Origin: Nocardioides sp. GY 10127
Lineage (GTDB): Bacteria; Actinomycetota; Actinomycetes; Propionibacteriales; Nocardioidaceae
Length of the DNA: 64,000 bases
Reading direction: 5' to 3'
Assembly: GCF_004919085.1 (NCBI RefSeq)
Contig: NZ_STGL01000003.1
Span: 186,001 to 250,000 of the forward strand
The notes under the pieces were generated by a model. The model was not told the origin of the DNA and searched no databases. It worked only from the letters and a program-made list of their open reading frames with translations. The position numbers were made by a program, and so were the translations under genes. Below, in pieces: positions 41,361 to 51,506 of the stretch (its first letter is position 1; each line of letters starts with the position of its first letter).

Positions 41361-43064
41361 ATGACTGAGACGCAGGACACAGCCGCCGCCCCGTCCGGGA
41401 CCGTCGACGGCCACGCGGGCACCGCCGCCCTGGCCGCGGCCCGGGCCCACGGGGTGGAGACGCTGTTCACGCTGTCGGGGGCGCACGTGTTCCCGCTCTA
41501 CGACGCCGCGGTCACCGCGGACCCGCCGATGCGGCTCCTCGACGTCCGGCACGAGCAGACGGCCGCGTTCGCCGCCGAGGCCACCGGCAAGCTCACCCGC
41601 ACCCCCGGCTTCGCGGTGCTCACCGCCGGGCCCGGCGTCACCAACGCCGTCTCGACGCTGGCGCAGGCGCACTTCGCCGGCTCCCCCATGGTCGTCCTCG
41701 GCGGCCGCGCGCCGGCCTCCCGGTGGGGCACCGGCTCGCTCCAGGAGCTCGACCACCCGCCCGTGCTCGCCTCGGTCACGAAGGACGCCCGCACGCTGCA
41801 CGGCCGCGACGACGTGCTCGGCGGCGTGGACGCCGCCTTCACCACCGCCGCCTCGCCGCACCGCGGGCCGGTCTTCGTCGACGTCCCCATGGACGAGCTC
41901 TACGCCCCGGCCGCCGGCCCCGTGCCCACGCCCGTGCGCCCGCGCGGGGAGGACCCGGACCCCGAGGCCGTGGGGCGGGTCGCGCGGCTCCTGGCCGGGG
42001 CGGAGCGGCCCGTGCTCGTGCTCGGCACGGACGTGTGGGCCGACCGCGCCGAGGAGGCCGCGCTGCGGCTGGTCACCTCGATGGGGCTGCCGACCATCAC
42101 CAACGGCATGGCCCGCGGGGTGGTGCCCGGCGGGCACCCGCTCCTGGTCACCAAGGCCCGCAGCCGGGCGCTGGCCCGGGCCGACCTCGTCGTCGTGGTG
42201 GGCACCCCGCTCGACTTCCGGCTCGGCTACGGCACGTTCGGCGGCAAGCCGGACGCCGAGGGCAACCCCACGACGCCCGCCCGCGTCGTGCACGTGGCCG
42301 ACTCGCCCGGGCAGGTCGCCGGGCACGCGGAGCTCGCGGCCTCGCTGGCCGGCGACCTCACGGCGTGCCTGGACGGCGTCCTGGCCTCCGCGCAGCCGCT
42401 GGTGGGCGAGGGACGCCGGTGGGCCGACTGGGCCGCCGAGCTCGCCGCCGGGGTGGCGGCCGTGGTGGAGTCCGACCGGACCATCCTCGACTCGGACGCG
42501 GCTCCGGTGCACCCTGGTCGCATCTACGGCGAGCTCAACCGCCGGCTCGACGACGACGCGGTGGTGATCGGCGACGGCGGCGACTTCGTCTCGTTCGCCG
42601 GCAAGCTCGTGGAGCCGAAGCGGCCCGGCTGCTGGCTCGACCCGGGCCCGTACGGGTGCCTGGGCGCGGGGCCGGGTGCCGCCATCGCGGCGCGGATCGC
42701 GCGGCCGTCGTCTCAGGTCGTGCTGCTGCTGGGCGACGGCGCGGCCGGCTTCTCGCTCATGGACGTCGACACGATGGTGCGCCACGGGCTGCCGGTGGTG
42801 ATGGTGATGGGCAACAACGCCGCGTGGGGCCTGGAGAAGGGGCCGATGCAGATGATCTACGGCTACGACGTGGTCGCGGACCTCTCGCCGCACACCTCCT
42901 ACGACGGCGTCGTGCGGGCGCTGGGCGGCGGCGGGGAGACGGTGACACAGCCGGGCGAGATCGGCGCGGCGCTGGACCGGGCGTTCGCCTCCGGGGTGCC
43001 GTACCTGGTCAACGTCGTCACCGACGTGAACGCCGCCTACCCGCGGGCCACGTACGGGGTATGA
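41361..43064 (+). CDS. Acetolactate synthase-like thiamin-diphosphate enzyme
   Basis: The 567-residue protein has the three-domain ThDP fold. The catalytic Glu lies in VRHEQTAAFAAEA, the ThDP pyrimidine domain continues with FAVLTAGPGVTNAVS, and the cofactor motif is GDGAAGFSLMDVDTMVRHG...MGNNAAWG. It resembles the actinobacterial IlvG/IlvX group rather than the main IlvB. No regulatory subunit gene is adjacent, and the substrate could be another 2-oxo acid. It may share an operon with the GNAT gene. Confidence 0.88.
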   Translation: MTETQDTAAAPSGTVDGHAGTAALAAARAHGVETLFTLSGAHVFPLYDAAVTADPPMRLLDVRHEQTAAFAAEATGKLTRTPGFAVLTAGPGVTNAVSTLAQAHFAGSPMVVLGGRAPASRWGTGSLQELDHPPVLASVTKDARTLHGRDDVLGGVDAAFTTAASPHRGPVFVDVPMDELYAPAAGPVPTPVRPRGEDPDPEAVGRVARLLAGAERPVLVLGTDVWADRAEEAALRLVTSMGLPTITNGMARGVVPGGHPLLVTKARSRALARADLVVVVGTPLDFRLGYGTFGGKPDAEGNPTTPARVVHVADSPGQVAGHAELAASLAGDLTACLDGVLASAQPLVGEGRRWADWAAELAAGVAAVVESDRTILDSDAAPVHPGRIYGELNRRLDDDAVVIGDGGDFVSFAGKLVEPKRPGCWLDPGPYGCLGAGPGAAIAARIARPSSQVVLLLGDGAAGFSLMDVDTMVRHGLPVVMVMGNNAAWGLEKGPMQMIYGYDVVADLSPHTSYDGVVRALGGGGETVTQPGEIGAALDRAFASGVPYLVNVVTDVNAAYPRATYGV

Positions 43065-43196
43065 CGGGGCCGGGTGGCCCGGCGCGGGTTGACCGGTCTG
43101 CCAGGATCGCCGCGTGGCGTGCCGCGACCGTGCGCCACCCGGTGCGGCTGCGGTGCGAGAGCGGTGCGGCCGCCCACGCGACACGAGGAGGAGCAC

Positions 43197-43709
43197 GTGC
43201 AGGTCAGGCTGGCGGGCGACGACGACCTGGTCGACGTCGCCGACGTGACCGAGGCCGCCTACCGGCCCTTCACGCTCGGCCCGGCCGACCCCTACGTGGC
43301 GAAGCTGCGGGACACCGCCGCCCGGGCCCGCGACGCGGAGCTGTGGGTGGCGACGCTGGACGTGGCTGCGACCGAGGGCCAGGGGGACGGCACCGGCGAG
43401 GTCGTCGGGAGCGTCACGGTGTGCCCGCCCGGCTCGCCCTGGCGCGAGATCGCCCGAGACGGCGAGGGCGAGTTCCGGATGCTGGCCGTCGCGCCGGGCG
43501 TCCAGGGGCAGGGCGTGGGCTCGGCGCTGGTGGAGAAGGTCCTCGAGCGCAGCCGCGAGGCGGGCGACGAGGCCGTCGTGCTGTCCTCCCTGCCGAGCAT
43601 GCACACCGCCCACCGGCTCTACGCCCGGCACGGCTTCGTCCGGGTCCCGGAGCGGGACTGGGCTCCCCTGCCCGCCGTCCCGCTCGTCGTCTTCAGGAGG
43701 GCTCTGTGA
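43197..43709 (+). CDS. GNAT-family N-acetyltransferase
   Basis: Acetyl-CoA-dependent acyltransferase of 170 residues. Motif A reads FRMLAVAPGVQGQGVGSALVE, with the pyrophosphate loop QGQGVGSA, followed by AHRLYARHGFVRVPERDW in motif B. Substrate is unknown. The GTG at 43197 has GAGGAGGAG just upstream. Its stop overlaps the start of the thioesterase gene (GTGA). Confidence 0.9.
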   Translation: MQVRLAGDDDLVDVADVTEAAYRPFTLGPADPYVAKLRDTAARARDAELWVATLDVAATEGQGDGTGEVVGSVTVCPPGSPWREIARDGEGEFRMLAVAPGVQGQGVGSALVEKVLERSREAGDEAVVLSSLPSMHTAHRLYARHGFVRVPERDWAPLPAVPLVVFRRAL

Positions 43710-44125
43710 GCACCGGTCCGACCTCCACCCCCTCCTCCTCGCCTCCCTCCGCGACGCTCGTGCGGAGCGTGACCGAGGCCGACACCGCGGCCGCCGTCGG
43801 GTCGGGCTCGCTTCCCGTGCTCGGGACGCCCGTGGTGCTCGCGTGGTGCGAGGCCGCGACGTGCGCCGCCGCGGCGCCCCTGCTGGAGGAGGGGCGGACG
43901 ACGGTCGGCACCCGCGTCGAGCTCGAGCACCGGGCCGCCAGCCCGGTGGGGGCGGCCGTCGAGGTGACCGCGACGCTGACCCACCGCGACGGGCGGCTGC
44001 TGCGGTTCGCCGTCCAGGCGCGGCACGCCGCCGACTCCCCCGTCGGCAAGCCCGGTGCCGTGCTCGCGACCGGCGAGGTGACCCGGGTCGTCGTCGACGC
44101 CGAGCGGTTCCTCGGTCGGCTCTGA
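43706..44125 (+). CDS. FlK-like hot-dog fold thioesterase
   Basis: The 139-residue hot-dog protein has VTEADTAAAVGSGSLPVLGTP, then VVLAWCEAATCAAAAPLLEEG and TVGTRVELEHRAASPVG, the order seen in fluoroacetyl-CoA thioesterase relatives. These use Thr, Glu and His to hydrolyse small acyl-CoAs. Here the motif E and H residues (CEAAT, ELEH) are visible. True substrate is unknown. It is coupled to the upstream acetyltransferase and has CAGGAGGG as ribosome site. Confidence 0.82.
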   Translation: MSTGPTSTPSSSPPSATLVRSVTEADTAAAVGSGSLPVLGTPVVLAWCEAATCAAAAPLLEEGRTTVGTRVELEHRAASPVGAAVEVTATLTHRDGRLLRFAVQARHAADSPVGKPGAVLATGEVTRVVVDAERFLGRL

Positions 44126-44276
44126 CCTGCCTTGGTCGGCTCTCGTCGGCTCGTTCACGGCCTGGCTGATCGGCGCTGCCGGGGGTCGTTTTGCCCCGGG
44201 CGGGGCGGGGATGGGAAACTCACGTGTTCGTTGGTCCCCGGGAGGGGCCGCACCGAAGCACACCCCGGAGGTAACC

Positions 44277-44351
44277 ATGGGCAAGACCGGCCGCAAGCGC
44301 CGCGCTCGCCGGAAGAAGGGCGCGAACCACGGCAAGCGCCCCAACTCCTGA
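44277..44351 (+). CDS. Ribosomal protein bL37 (24 residues)
   Basis: A 24-residue gene encodes MGKTGRKRRARRKKGANHGK and ends RPNS. The C-terminal ANHGKRPN is the signature of bL37, a tiny actinobacterial protein of the large ribosomal subunit described in mycobacterial ribosomes. CGGAGG six bases before the ATG is a near-perfect ribosome site. A 12-bp hairpin follows. It is too short for many gene finders. Confidence 0.9.
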   Translation: MGKTGRKRRARRKKGANHGKRPNS

Positions 44352-44371
44352 GCGACGACGTCTCAGACGCG

Positions 44372-44406
44372 ACGAACCCCCCGAGCCAGCGGCCCGGGGG
44401 GTTCGT
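44372..44406. terminator. bL37 terminator, shared with convergent flp gene
   Basis: ACGAACCCCCCG (44372-44383) pairs perfectly with CGGGGGGTTCGT (44395-44406). It sits between two converging genes. Confidence 0.8.
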
Positions 44407-44423
44407 CCTGTCACCGGGGGCTT

Positions 44424-44633
44424 TCACCAACCGCCGATAGCCGTCGCGAGGTCCGAGAAGAACCCGCTGAGGGCCTGGCCGAAGAGCGTCACGCCACCAA
44501 CGACGATGAGCGCGATGAAGGCCACGAGCAGGCCGTACTCGACAGCGGTGGCGCCGCGGTCGGAGCGGCGCTCGGCGGCGTCGCGCAGGTCGCCGGTGAG
44601 CATGAAGAACATGAACTGGAGCTTCTCGATCAT
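44424..44633 (-). CDS. flp: Flp/TadE-type pilin subunit
   Basis: The 69-residue class IVb prepilin has a cytoplasmic leader (about 27 residues), the cleavage region DRG/ATAVEYGLLVAFIAL with the conserved Glu five residues after the cut, and one long hydrophobic helix. It is the structural subunit of the tad pilus encoded upstream on the same strand. The dedicated prepilin peptidase is not in this window. AAAGGGACC precedes the ATG. Confidence 0.92.
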   Translation of the reverse strand: MIEKLQFMFFMLTGDLRDAAERRSDRGATAVEYGLLVAFIALIVVGGVTLFGQALSGFFSDLATAIGGW

Positions 44634-44826
44634 GGTGGTCCCTTTCGTCTGCGGGCCGCGCCGGGCGCCGGCCCCGAGCCCCCCGTGGGCCCGTCGTTGT
44701 AGGACAAGCCTCCTGCCCGCAGCACCCCTCCGGCGTCCACCTCGGGGGCACGTCCGGGTCCACCCCGCGGTGTAGCCCGAACGGACTAGTCCCACGTGAC
44801 CGCGAGCCCACCGACAGTCAAGAACG

Positions 44827-44865
44827 ACGACGGGGCCGCCCTCCGGTGGAGGACGGCCCCGTCGT
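44827..44865 (-). terminator. Terminator at the end of the tad-regulator operon
   Basis: An 18-bp stem with one mismatch (44827-44844 with 44848-44865) closes loop GGT, 34 bases after the response-regulator stop. Confidence 0.75.
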
Positions 44866-44898
44866 AGGGATCGCCAGTGGTGGCGCACGAGACAGCCC

Positions 44899-45537
44899 CT
44901 AGGGCGCCACCCCGTCGAGCAGCAGGCCGGCCCGGTGGGCGGCGGCCAGCGCCTGCGTGCGGTTGCGGACCTCGAGCTTGCGGAAGATCCGGTTGAGGTG
45001 CGTCTTCACCGTCGACTCCCCCAGGTAGAGCCGCGCCGCGATGTCCGCGGTGCCGAGCCCCTCCGCGACGCAGCGCAGCACGTCGGTCTCGCGGTCGGTG
45101 AGCCGCGTGGCGCCCGTGGCCGCCCGCCGCCGCACCGCGCCCGCCAGGCGCGGCGAGACGAACCCCTCGGGGTCACGCGCGGCCTGGGCCGCGGCGGCCA
45201 CGACGTCGCCGCCGCGGGTCTCCTTGCCCAGGAAGGCCGAGGCCCCGGCCTCCATCGCCGCGAGCACCTGGGCGTCCGCGACGTGCATCGTGAGCACGAC
45301 GAGCCCCACCTCCTCGCTCCCGGCCCGCAGCGCACGCACCACGTCGATCCCGGTGCCGTCGGGCAGCTGGAGGTCGGTGACCACCACGTCGGGCCGCAGC
45401 GCCGCCGCGGCGTGGAGCCCCTCGGCGACCGAGGACGCCTCACCCACCACCTCCCAGCCGCCGGCGCGCTCGAAGGCGCGGGTGAGGCCGGACCGGATGA
45501 GCTCGTGGTCGTCCACGAGCAGGACGCGCAGGCTCAT
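44899..45537 (-). CDS. LuxR/NarL-family response regulator
   Basis: The 212-residue regulator has a receiver domain with DD at 9-10 (VLLVDDHELIRSGL) and phospho-acceptor Asp in VVVTDLQLPDG. The LuxR HTH reads LTDRETDVLRCVAEG, then ADIAARLYLGESTVKTHLNR and IFRKL. It is coupled to the kinase gene (ATGA overlap) and is the last gene of the tad operon, so it probably adjusts pilus expression. Confidence 0.93.
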   Translation of the reverse strand: MSLRVLLVDDHELIRSGLTRAFERAGGWEVVGEASSVAEGLHAAAALRPDVVVTDLQLPDGTGIDVVRALRAGSEEVGLVVLTMHVADAQVLAAMEAGASAFLGKETRGGDVVAAAAQAARDPEGFVSPRLAGAVRRRAATGATRLTDRETDVLRCVAEGLGTADIAARLYLGESTVKTHLNRIFRKLEVRNRTQALAAAHRAGLLLDGVAP

Positions 45538-47096
45538 CGCGCCGCCACCTCCCTGGCGTTCCCCGGGACGGCCCGGTCCGGGTCGGCGGCACGGCGTGTC
45601 AGCATCACCCGCGTGCCGCCGCCCGCCGGGCTGTCGACGGTCAGACTCCCTCCCAACCGCTCGGCCCGCTCGCGCATCGTGTGCAGCCCGTAGTGACCGC
45701 CGCGCGGCCGGGCGCCGCCGTCCCCGTCGTCGGCGATCTCCACCAGGAGGTCGCGCCCGGTGCGCTCCAACCGCACCCGCACGACGCCGGCGCGGGCGTG
45801 CCGACGGGCGTTGCCCACCGCCTCGACGGCCACCCTGAGCACGTCGTCCTCCTCCGCCGGGTCGAGCCGCGGGCCCGACTCCGTCAGCCGCAGGTCGAGC
45901 CGGGGCGAGCCGGGCCCGGCCAGGGTCTCCGCCAGCCGGGACTCGAGCGCCGGCCCCAGCCCACCCGTCTCCTCGCCCCGCAGGTCGTGCACCGCCCGCC
46001 GCAGCTCGAGCACGAGCCCGTCGACCTCGTCGCGCAGCAGCACCGCGGTCTCCCGAGCGGGCCCCTCGCCGTCCTCCACGAGCTCGTCGGCGAGGTAGCC
46101 CAGAGCCACCACGCGCTGGGCCAGCCCGTCGTGCAGGTCGCGCGCCAGCCGGCGCCGTTCGGCGCCGCTCGCGCCGCTGCGGGCCCGGTCGACGAGCAGC
46201 GCGGTGTCCAGCCGGAGTGCCGGCAGGGCCAGCGCCTCCGTGAGCGCCGCGAGGTCCCGTGCGGGGACCGCCCGCGACACGGGCAGGACGACCGCGCCGT
46301 ACGCGCCGTCCCCCGCGAGCAGCGGCAGCGCCACGGCGTCCGGTGCGGCGACGGCCGCGGCACCGGCCACCGCAGCGCCCGCCAGGGCCGCGGCGCCGCG
46401 CAGGGGCGCCCCCCGCTCGGCGCGCGTCTGAAGCGCGCCATCGCGGGCAACGAGCACGGCGCCGCGGTCGACGCCCAGGAGCGACGAGGCCAGTGCCAGG
46501 ATCGCCTCGGCCCGGCGCTCGACGTCGAGGTCGACCCGGTCGTGCTCCACGAGCTCGCGGAGCTGGCCGAGCAGGTGCCGGGCCGCGAGGTGCGGCTGCG
46601 CGTCCTCGGCCGCCGTCCGCTGCCCCGCGGCCAGCGCCGCCCCGAGGAGCCCGGCCCCGAGACCCACGACGAGCCAGACCGCGCCGGCGTCCCACGCCGG
46701 CGTGCCCGTTGCCAAGCCGCCCAACAACGCACCGAGGACGGCGCCCGCCGAGGCCAACACAGCGGCACGCGAACCGCGCCTCACTCCGGCCACCGTGCCG
46801 GGCAGCGCCAACAGAACCGCGAGCGGCGCTGCGGCGGCCAGCCCCACGGTGAGGGCGACGGCCAGCCCCTCGAGCGGGGCCGGCCAGGGGGCCTTGAGCC
46901 GGGCCGACGGAAGGTCCGCCACGCAGGCCGCCCCCACGAGCAGCGCCATCGACAGCAGCCCCAGGGCGTCGCCCGCCGGCCGGGCGGACGCGAGCACCTG
47001 CCCAGTGGCCAGCGCCAGGACGAACACCCGGACGGCGGTGGTCGTGCGCCACGCCCGGGTCTCGGCGTCGACCGGGGCCGACAGCGGCCGCCTCAC
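45534..47096 (-). CDS. Membrane sensor histidine kinase (NarL-type partner)
   Basis: The 520-residue protein has about six hydrophobic segments in the first 170 residues, then a GAF-like domain, the HisKA_3 motif RRLARDLHDGLAQRVVALGYL with its phospho-His, and an HATPase with VEAVGNARRHARA and GHYGLHTMRERAERLGG. Its GTG overlaps the tadC stop and its stop overlaps the regulator gene. Signal is unknown. The coupling to tadC is notable. Confidence 0.92.
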   Translation of the reverse strand: MRRPLSAPVDAETRAWRTTTAVRVFVLALATGQVLASARPAGDALGLLSMALLVGAACVADLPSARLKAPWPAPLEGLAVALTVGLAAAAPLAVLLALPGTVAGVRRGSRAAVLASAGAVLGALLGGLATGTPAWDAGAVWLVVGLGAGLLGAALAAGQRTAAEDAQPHLAARHLLGQLRELVEHDRVDLDVERRAEAILALASSLLGVDRGAVLVARDGALQTRAERGAPLRGAAALAGAAVAGAAAVAAPDAVALPLLAGDGAYGAVVLPVSRAVPARDLAALTEALALPALRLDTALLVDRARSGASGAERRRLARDLHDGLAQRVVALGYLADELVEDGEGPARETAVLLRDEVDGLVLELRRAVHDLRGEETGGLGPALESRLAETLAGPGSPRLDLRLTESGPRLDPAEEDDVLRVAVEAVGNARRHARAGVVRVRLERTGRDLLVEIADDGDGGARPRGGHYGLHTMRERAERLGGSLTVDSPAGGGTRVMLTRRAADPDRAVPGNAREVAAR

Positions 47097-48025
47097 GAGA
47101 AGATCCCGACGATCCGGAAGACGGCGGGGCCCATCACGATGACGAAGAGGCTCGGGAGGATCATGAGCACCAGCGGGATCATGATCTTCACCGGCACCTT
47201 CTGCGCCTTCTCCTCCGCCCGCTGCCGCCGCCGCGTCCGCATCTCGGTGCTCTGGACCCGCAGGACCTTGCCGAGCGGCACGCCGAGCTCGTCGGCCTGC
47301 ACCATCGCGAGGCAGAACGAGCGCAGGTCGGCGAGCGTCGTGCGCTCCGCCATCGCCCGGATCGCCTCGGTGCGGCCGAGGCCGAGCTGGCTCTCCTGGA
47401 GGAACCGGGTGAGCTCGCCCGCGAGCGGCCCGCGCGTCTTCTCCGCCACCCGCTGCATCGCCGCGTCGAAGCCGAGGCCCGCCTCCACAGAGATGGTGAG
47501 GAGGTCGACCGCGTCCGGCAGCGCCCGCTGCATGGTCTCCTCGCGCTTGAGGCCGGCGTTGTAGAGCAGGAGGTCGGGCAGCACCCAGCCGAAGCCGGCG
47601 AGCGCGGCCGTGGCACCGAGGAGCACGAGCGGCGACTGGCCCGCGGCCAGGCACCAGACGAGCGTGAGCGCGCCGAGCACGCCCATCGCCAGGACCTTGG
47701 AGCCGAGGACCCGGGGCACGTCCCAGCCCTCGGGGTTGCCGGCGATGTCGAGACGCCGCTGGAGGCGCTCGGCGGCGTCCGCGCGCACGAGCCGTCGGCC
47801 GATGCCGACCAGCCGCCCGGCGAGCGGGGCCAGCACCCGCTCGGAGAACGGCTGCTCGACCTCGGCCCGGACGGCCGCGGGGGCCGCGTCGAAGGCGCGG
47901 ACCGCGGCGAGCGAGCGGCCGAGGGCCGCGCGCTGCTGGCCGGCGACCGCCAGCACGCCGAGCGCGAGGGTGCCGGCGAGGAGCAGAGCTCCGGCACCGA
48001 GGAGCAGGAGCAGGGAGCCGTCCAT
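47093..48025 (-). CDS. tadC: Flp pilus assembly protein TadC
   Basis: Inner-membrane platform protein of the T2SF family, 310 residues. An N-terminal helix, then the T2SF domain with [21 protein letters not shown] and [13 protein letters not shown], then paired C-terminal helices ([19 protein letters not shown]). It works with TadB to couple the TadA ATPase to pilin assembly. It starts one base after the tadB stop. Confidence 0.92.
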   Translation of the reverse strand: MDGSLLLLLGAGALLLAGTLALGVLAVAGQQRAALGRSLAAVRAFDAAPAAVRAEVEQPFSERVLAPLAGRLVGIGRRLVRADAAERLQRRLDIAGNPEGWDVPRVLGSKVLAMGVLGALTLVWCLAAGQSPLVLLGATAALAGFGWVLPDLLLYNAGLKREETMQRALPDAVDLLTISVEAGLGFDAAMQRVAEKTRGPLAGELTRFLQESQLGLGRTEAIRAMAERTTLADLRSFCLAMVQADELGVPLGKVLRVQSTEMRTRRRQRAEEKAQKVPVKIMIPLVLMILPSLFVIVMGPAVFRIVGIFS

Positions 48026-48026
48026 C

Positions 48027-49973
48027 TCAGACCTCCACCTTGACCAGTCGGGACATGACGAGGACGCCCAGCGCCAGCAGGGCTGCGGAGAGCGCCAACG
48101 TCGCGACACCCCACATCGACGTGTAGAAGAACGACGCGTACTCGCGATTGGTGATCATCAGGTAGGCGAGCATCAGCACCGGCAAGACACTGAGGATCCA
48201 TGCGGAGAGCCGGCCCTCGGCGCTGAGCGTCCGCACCTGGCGGCGCAGGTACTCCCGCTCGCGCAGGGTGCCGGCGACGGTGTCGAGCAGCTCGGCGAGG
48301 TTGCCGCCGACCTCCCGCTGGATGCGGATCGCCATGACGACCCAGGCGAAGTCCTCGCTCGCCATCCGCTCGCCGACGTCCTCGAGGGCGTCCTCGACCG
48401 GGATGCCGAGCCGGTGCTCGGCCAGGGCCCGGCGCAGCTCGCCGGCCATGGGATCGGCGCCCTCGCGGACCACCGTGTCGATCGCCTGCGGCACCGAGAG
48501 CCCGGCGGAGAGGCCGCCCGCGATCATGGTGAGCGTCTCGGGCAGCTGCGCCCCGAACGCCGCCAGCCGGCGTCCGTGCCGGAGCCGCAGGAAGAGGTAG
48601 GGCGCGGCGGCGCCGAGCAGGAGCAGGAGGAGCATCATCGGCAGCCCGCCGAGGACGAGACCCAGGAAGCCGGCGCCGACGGCGATGCCGGCATACAGCA
48701 GCAGCCACTCCCCCGGCGTCATCGCGATGCCCGCGCCCGAGAGCCGCTGACCGAGCCGGACCCCGGCGTCCTTCTGGACGAAGCGGTCGGCGACCGCCAC
48801 TGCCGAGCCCCGCAGGTCCGGGCGCTCCGCGGTCAGCGGCGTCTCGCCCAGGTACCGGGCGACCGTGCGCTGCGCCGCGCTCGGGCCGCGGCTGCGGCCG
48901 AGCACGAGGACCAGCAGGAGGAACAGGCCGAGCAGGAGGGCGCCCGCGCCGAGCGCGAAGCCCACCCCCGTGACCAACGAGCGGCCGGCGGGAAGCACGG
49001 CGCCGGCCAGGCCGTCGTCCGCGGCGCGCAGGTCCACGAGGGCTCCGTCGCCGACCGCGAGGTCGCCGGCGGTCGCGCTCACGGTGAGCTGCACCTGCGA
49101 GAGGTCGCTCAGGTCGTCCGGGCGGGCGAACGTGACGAGCAGCTGGCGGCCCAGCGCGTCGGCCCGCGCCTCGAAGGCGTCGGCGAGCGCCTGGGTGCCG
49201 TCCGCGTCGACGAGGGTGCCGGAGGCGGCGTCCACGAGGGCCGATACCTTCGCGAGGTCGGCCGGGGACTGGTCGAGCGCCACCGCGTCGAGCCCGACGC
49301 CGGCGTCCTGCACCGCGGCGACGGCCCCGGTGAGGTCGTGCTCGCCGCCCGTCCGCGCGCCGGTGTCCCGGCCGTCGGAGAGCAGGAGCACCGAGCGGGC
49401 GCCGTCGGTGCCGGCCGCGTCCGCGGCGGCCACGACCCCGTCGTAGAGGCGGGTGCCGGTCGAGAGCGTGAGGCCGTCGACGGCGTCGCGCACGACGTCG
49501 CGGTCCGTCGTCGGGGCCACCGTCTCCTCCACGCTGCCGGCGAACGAGACCAGGCCGACCGCCACGTCGTCCGGGACGGTGTCGAGGAACGCGCCGACGG
49601 CCTCGCGGGCCGCGGCGATCCGGGCGCCGGCCATGCTGCGGCTCGTGTCGAGGGCCAGGACGATCGTCCGGTCCACCCCGCCGCTCACCTGGCTGACGTC
49701 GGCGTCGACGGGCTCGCCGTCGACCGTCACCTCCACGTCGTCCAGCGGACCCGCCTGCTCGGCGCCGAGGTCGAGCAGCACCGAGACACGGCCGTCGGCC
49801 GCGGTCTGCACGTAGGAGATGTCGAGCGCGGTGCCCGCACCGTCCGTGGCGTCGTCGCCCTGCGCGGCGGAGGCCAGCGGCCCCACCACGACGGCGAGCG
49901 CCACGAGCCCGAGCGCGACGGCACCGAGGGCGACGCCGGCGCGCGCGGAGCGGCGCGACGGGTGGCCGCTCAC
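48027..49973 (-). CDS. tadB: TadB-like platform protein fused to a VWA domain
   Basis: The 648-residue protein carries two modules. Residues about 1-330 are a signal helix plus a von Willebrand A domain with the MIDAS motif [11 protein letters not shown] and [11 protein letters not shown], expected outside the membrane. Residues about 350-648 are a TadB T2SF platform with [20 protein letters not shown] and [16 protein letters not shown]. Ordinary TadB is about 300 residues. The VWA part could bind pilin or a surface ligand. GTG 49973 overlaps the tadA stop. Confidence 0.9.
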   Translation of the reverse strand: MSGHPSRRSARAGVALGAVALGLVALAVVVGPLASAAQGDDATDGAGTALDISYVQTAADGRVSVLLDLGAEQAGPLDDVEVTVDGEPVDADVSQVSGGVDRTIVLALDTSRSMAGARIAAAREAVGAFLDTVPDDVAVGLVSFAGSVEETVAPTTDRDVVRDAVDGLTLSTGTRLYDGVVAAADAAGTDGARSVLLLSDGRDTGARTGGEHDLTGAVAAVQDAGVGLDAVALDQSPADLAKVSALVDAASGTLVDADGTQALADAFEARADALGRQLLVTFARPDDLSDLSQVQLTVSATAGDLAVGDGALVDLRAADDGLAGAVLPAGRSLVTGVGFALGAGALLLGLFLLLVLVLGRSRGPSAAQRTVARYLGETPLTAERPDLRGSAVAVADRFVQKDAGVRLGQRLSGAGIAMTPGEWLLLYAGIAVGAGFLGLVLGGLPMMLLLLLLGAAAPYLFLRLRHGRRLAAFGAQLPETLTMIAGGLSAGLSVPQAIDTVVREGADPMAGELRRALAEHRLGIPVEDALEDVGERMASEDFAWVVMAIRIQREVGGNLAELLDTVAGTLREREYLRRQVRTLSAEGRLSAWILSVLPVLMLAYLMITNREYASFFYTSMWGVATLALSAALLALGVLVMSRLVKVEV

Positions 49974-51505
49974 GCCCCACCCCGGGTGAGGAACAGCGCC
50001 GGGTCCACGCGGACGCCGGAGTCCGACAGCGTCTCGAGGAACCGCGGCCGCAGGCCGGTGGCGCGCAGCCGGCCGCGCGAGCGACCGTGCTCGTCGAAGC
50101 CGGCGGAGTGGTCGAAGGCGAAGACCTCCTGGAGCGTGACGACGTCGCCCTCCATGCCGACCACCTCGGTGATGGAGGTGATCCGGCGGCTGCCGTCCTT
50201 GAGCCGGCGCTGCTGGACGATGACGTCGATGGCGCTGGCCACCTGCTCGCGGATGGCGCGGACCGGCAGGTCCAGGCCCGCCATCATCACCATCGTCTCG
50301 ACGCGGGCGAGCGCGTCGCGCGGGCTGTTGGCGTGGACGGTCGAGAGCGAGCCGTCGTGGCCGGTGTTCATCGCCTGGAGCATGTCGAGCGCGGCGGCGT
50401 CGCGGATCTCGCCGACGACGATGCGGTCGGGCCGCATGCGCAGGGCGTTGCGGACCAGGTCGCGGATCGTCACCGCGCCCCGGCCCTCGATGTTGGCCGG
50501 GCGGGCCTCCATCCGGATGACGTGCTCCTGCATGAGCCGGAGCTCGGCGGCGTCCTCGATCGTGACGATCCGCTCGTCGTCCGGCAGGTAGGAGGAGAGG
50601 ACGTTGAGGGTGGTCGTCTTGCCCGCGCCCGTGCCGCCGGAGACGAGGATGTTCAGCCGCCCCCGGACGCAGGCGCCGAGCAGCTCGGCGCCCTCGGTCG
50701 TGAGGGTGCCGAAGCCGACCAGGTCGTCGGCGGTGTACGGGTCCGGGGCGAACTTGCGGATGGTGAGCGTCGAGCCGTCGAGCACCAGCGGCGGGATGAC
50801 GGCGTTGACGCGGCTGCCGTCGGGCAGGCGGGCGTCGACCATCGGGCTGGACTCGTCGACGCGGCGGCCCACGCGCGCCACGATCTTGTCGATCGTGCGG
50901 CGCAGGTGCGCCTCGTCGGTGAAGGTCGCGTCGACCCGCTGGAGCCGGCCGTCGCGCTCGACCCAGATGTCCTGGGCGGAGTTGACCATGACCTCGGTGA
51001 GGTCGGGGTCGTCGAGCAGCGGCTGGAGCGGGCCGTAGCCGAGGATGTCGTCCGCGATCTCCTGGGTGATGCGGCTGCGCTCGCGGCCCGACATGGGCCG
51101 GTCCGCGGCGTCGACGGCCGCCGAGAGGGCCGAGCGCACCTGGGCCTCGAGGTCCTCGGCGCTCAGCGCCGCGTCGTAGAGCTTCGGGCCGAGCGAGGCC
51201 ACGAGCTGGGAGTGGACCTGGCGCTTGAGCTCGGCCACCGGGTCGGGCCCGGCCGCGAGCCGCGCGGTGCGCGGACTCGTCGCCGTGCCGGCCACCGCAC
51301 CGGCGCGGCCGGTGGCGGTGGGCGCGGAGGAGTGGCTCGAGGGGTGGCCGGGCGCGGCGGCGGCGTGCAGGTCGCCCGCCGAGGCGTCGGAGGAGCCGGG
51401 AGCGGAGTGGCCCGGGGTCGTGAGGCCGGGCGTGCCGGGCGTGCCGGCGGACGTCTGGGCCTCGCGGGCACCGCGGGCCGCCTGGAGTCGGTCTGCCAGG
51501 GACAT
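49970..51505 (-). CDS. tadA: Flp pilus assembly ATPase TadA (CpaF family)
   Basis: Type II/IV secretion ATPase, 511 residues. The first 90 residues are Ala/Gly/Ser/Thr-rich and disordered. The N-terminal domain of CpaF proteins follows. The ATPase core has Walker [17 protein letters not shown], the Asp box [12 protein letters not shown], Walker [13 protein letters not shown] and the His box [14 protein letters not shown]. It powers pilus extension. It starts one base after the cpaE stop. Confidence 0.96.
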   Translation of the reverse strand: MSLADRLQAARGAREAQTSAGTPGTPGLTTPGHSAPGSSDASAGDLHAAAAPGHPSSHSSAPTATGRAGAVAGTATSPRTARLAAGPDPVAELKRQVHSQLVASLGPKLYDAALSAEDLEAQVRSALSAAVDAADRPMSGRERSRITQEIADDILGYGPLQPLLDDPDLTEVMVNSAQDIWVERDGRLQRVDATFTDEAHLRRTIDKIVARVGRRVDESSPMVDARLPDGSRVNAVIPPLVLDGSTLTIRKFAPDPYTADDLVGFGTLTTEGAELLGACVRGRLNILVSGGTGAGKTTTLNVLSSYLPDDERIVTIEDAAELRLMQEHVIRMEARPANIEGRGAVTIRDLVRNALRMRPDRIVVGEIRDAAALDMLQAMNTGHDGSLSTVHANSPRDALARVETMVMMAGLDLPVRAIREQVASAIDVIVQQRRLKDGSRRITSITEVVGMEGDVVTLQEVFAFDHSAGFDEHGRSRGRLRATGLRPRFLETLSDSGVRVDPALFLTRGGA

Positions 51506-51506
51506 G

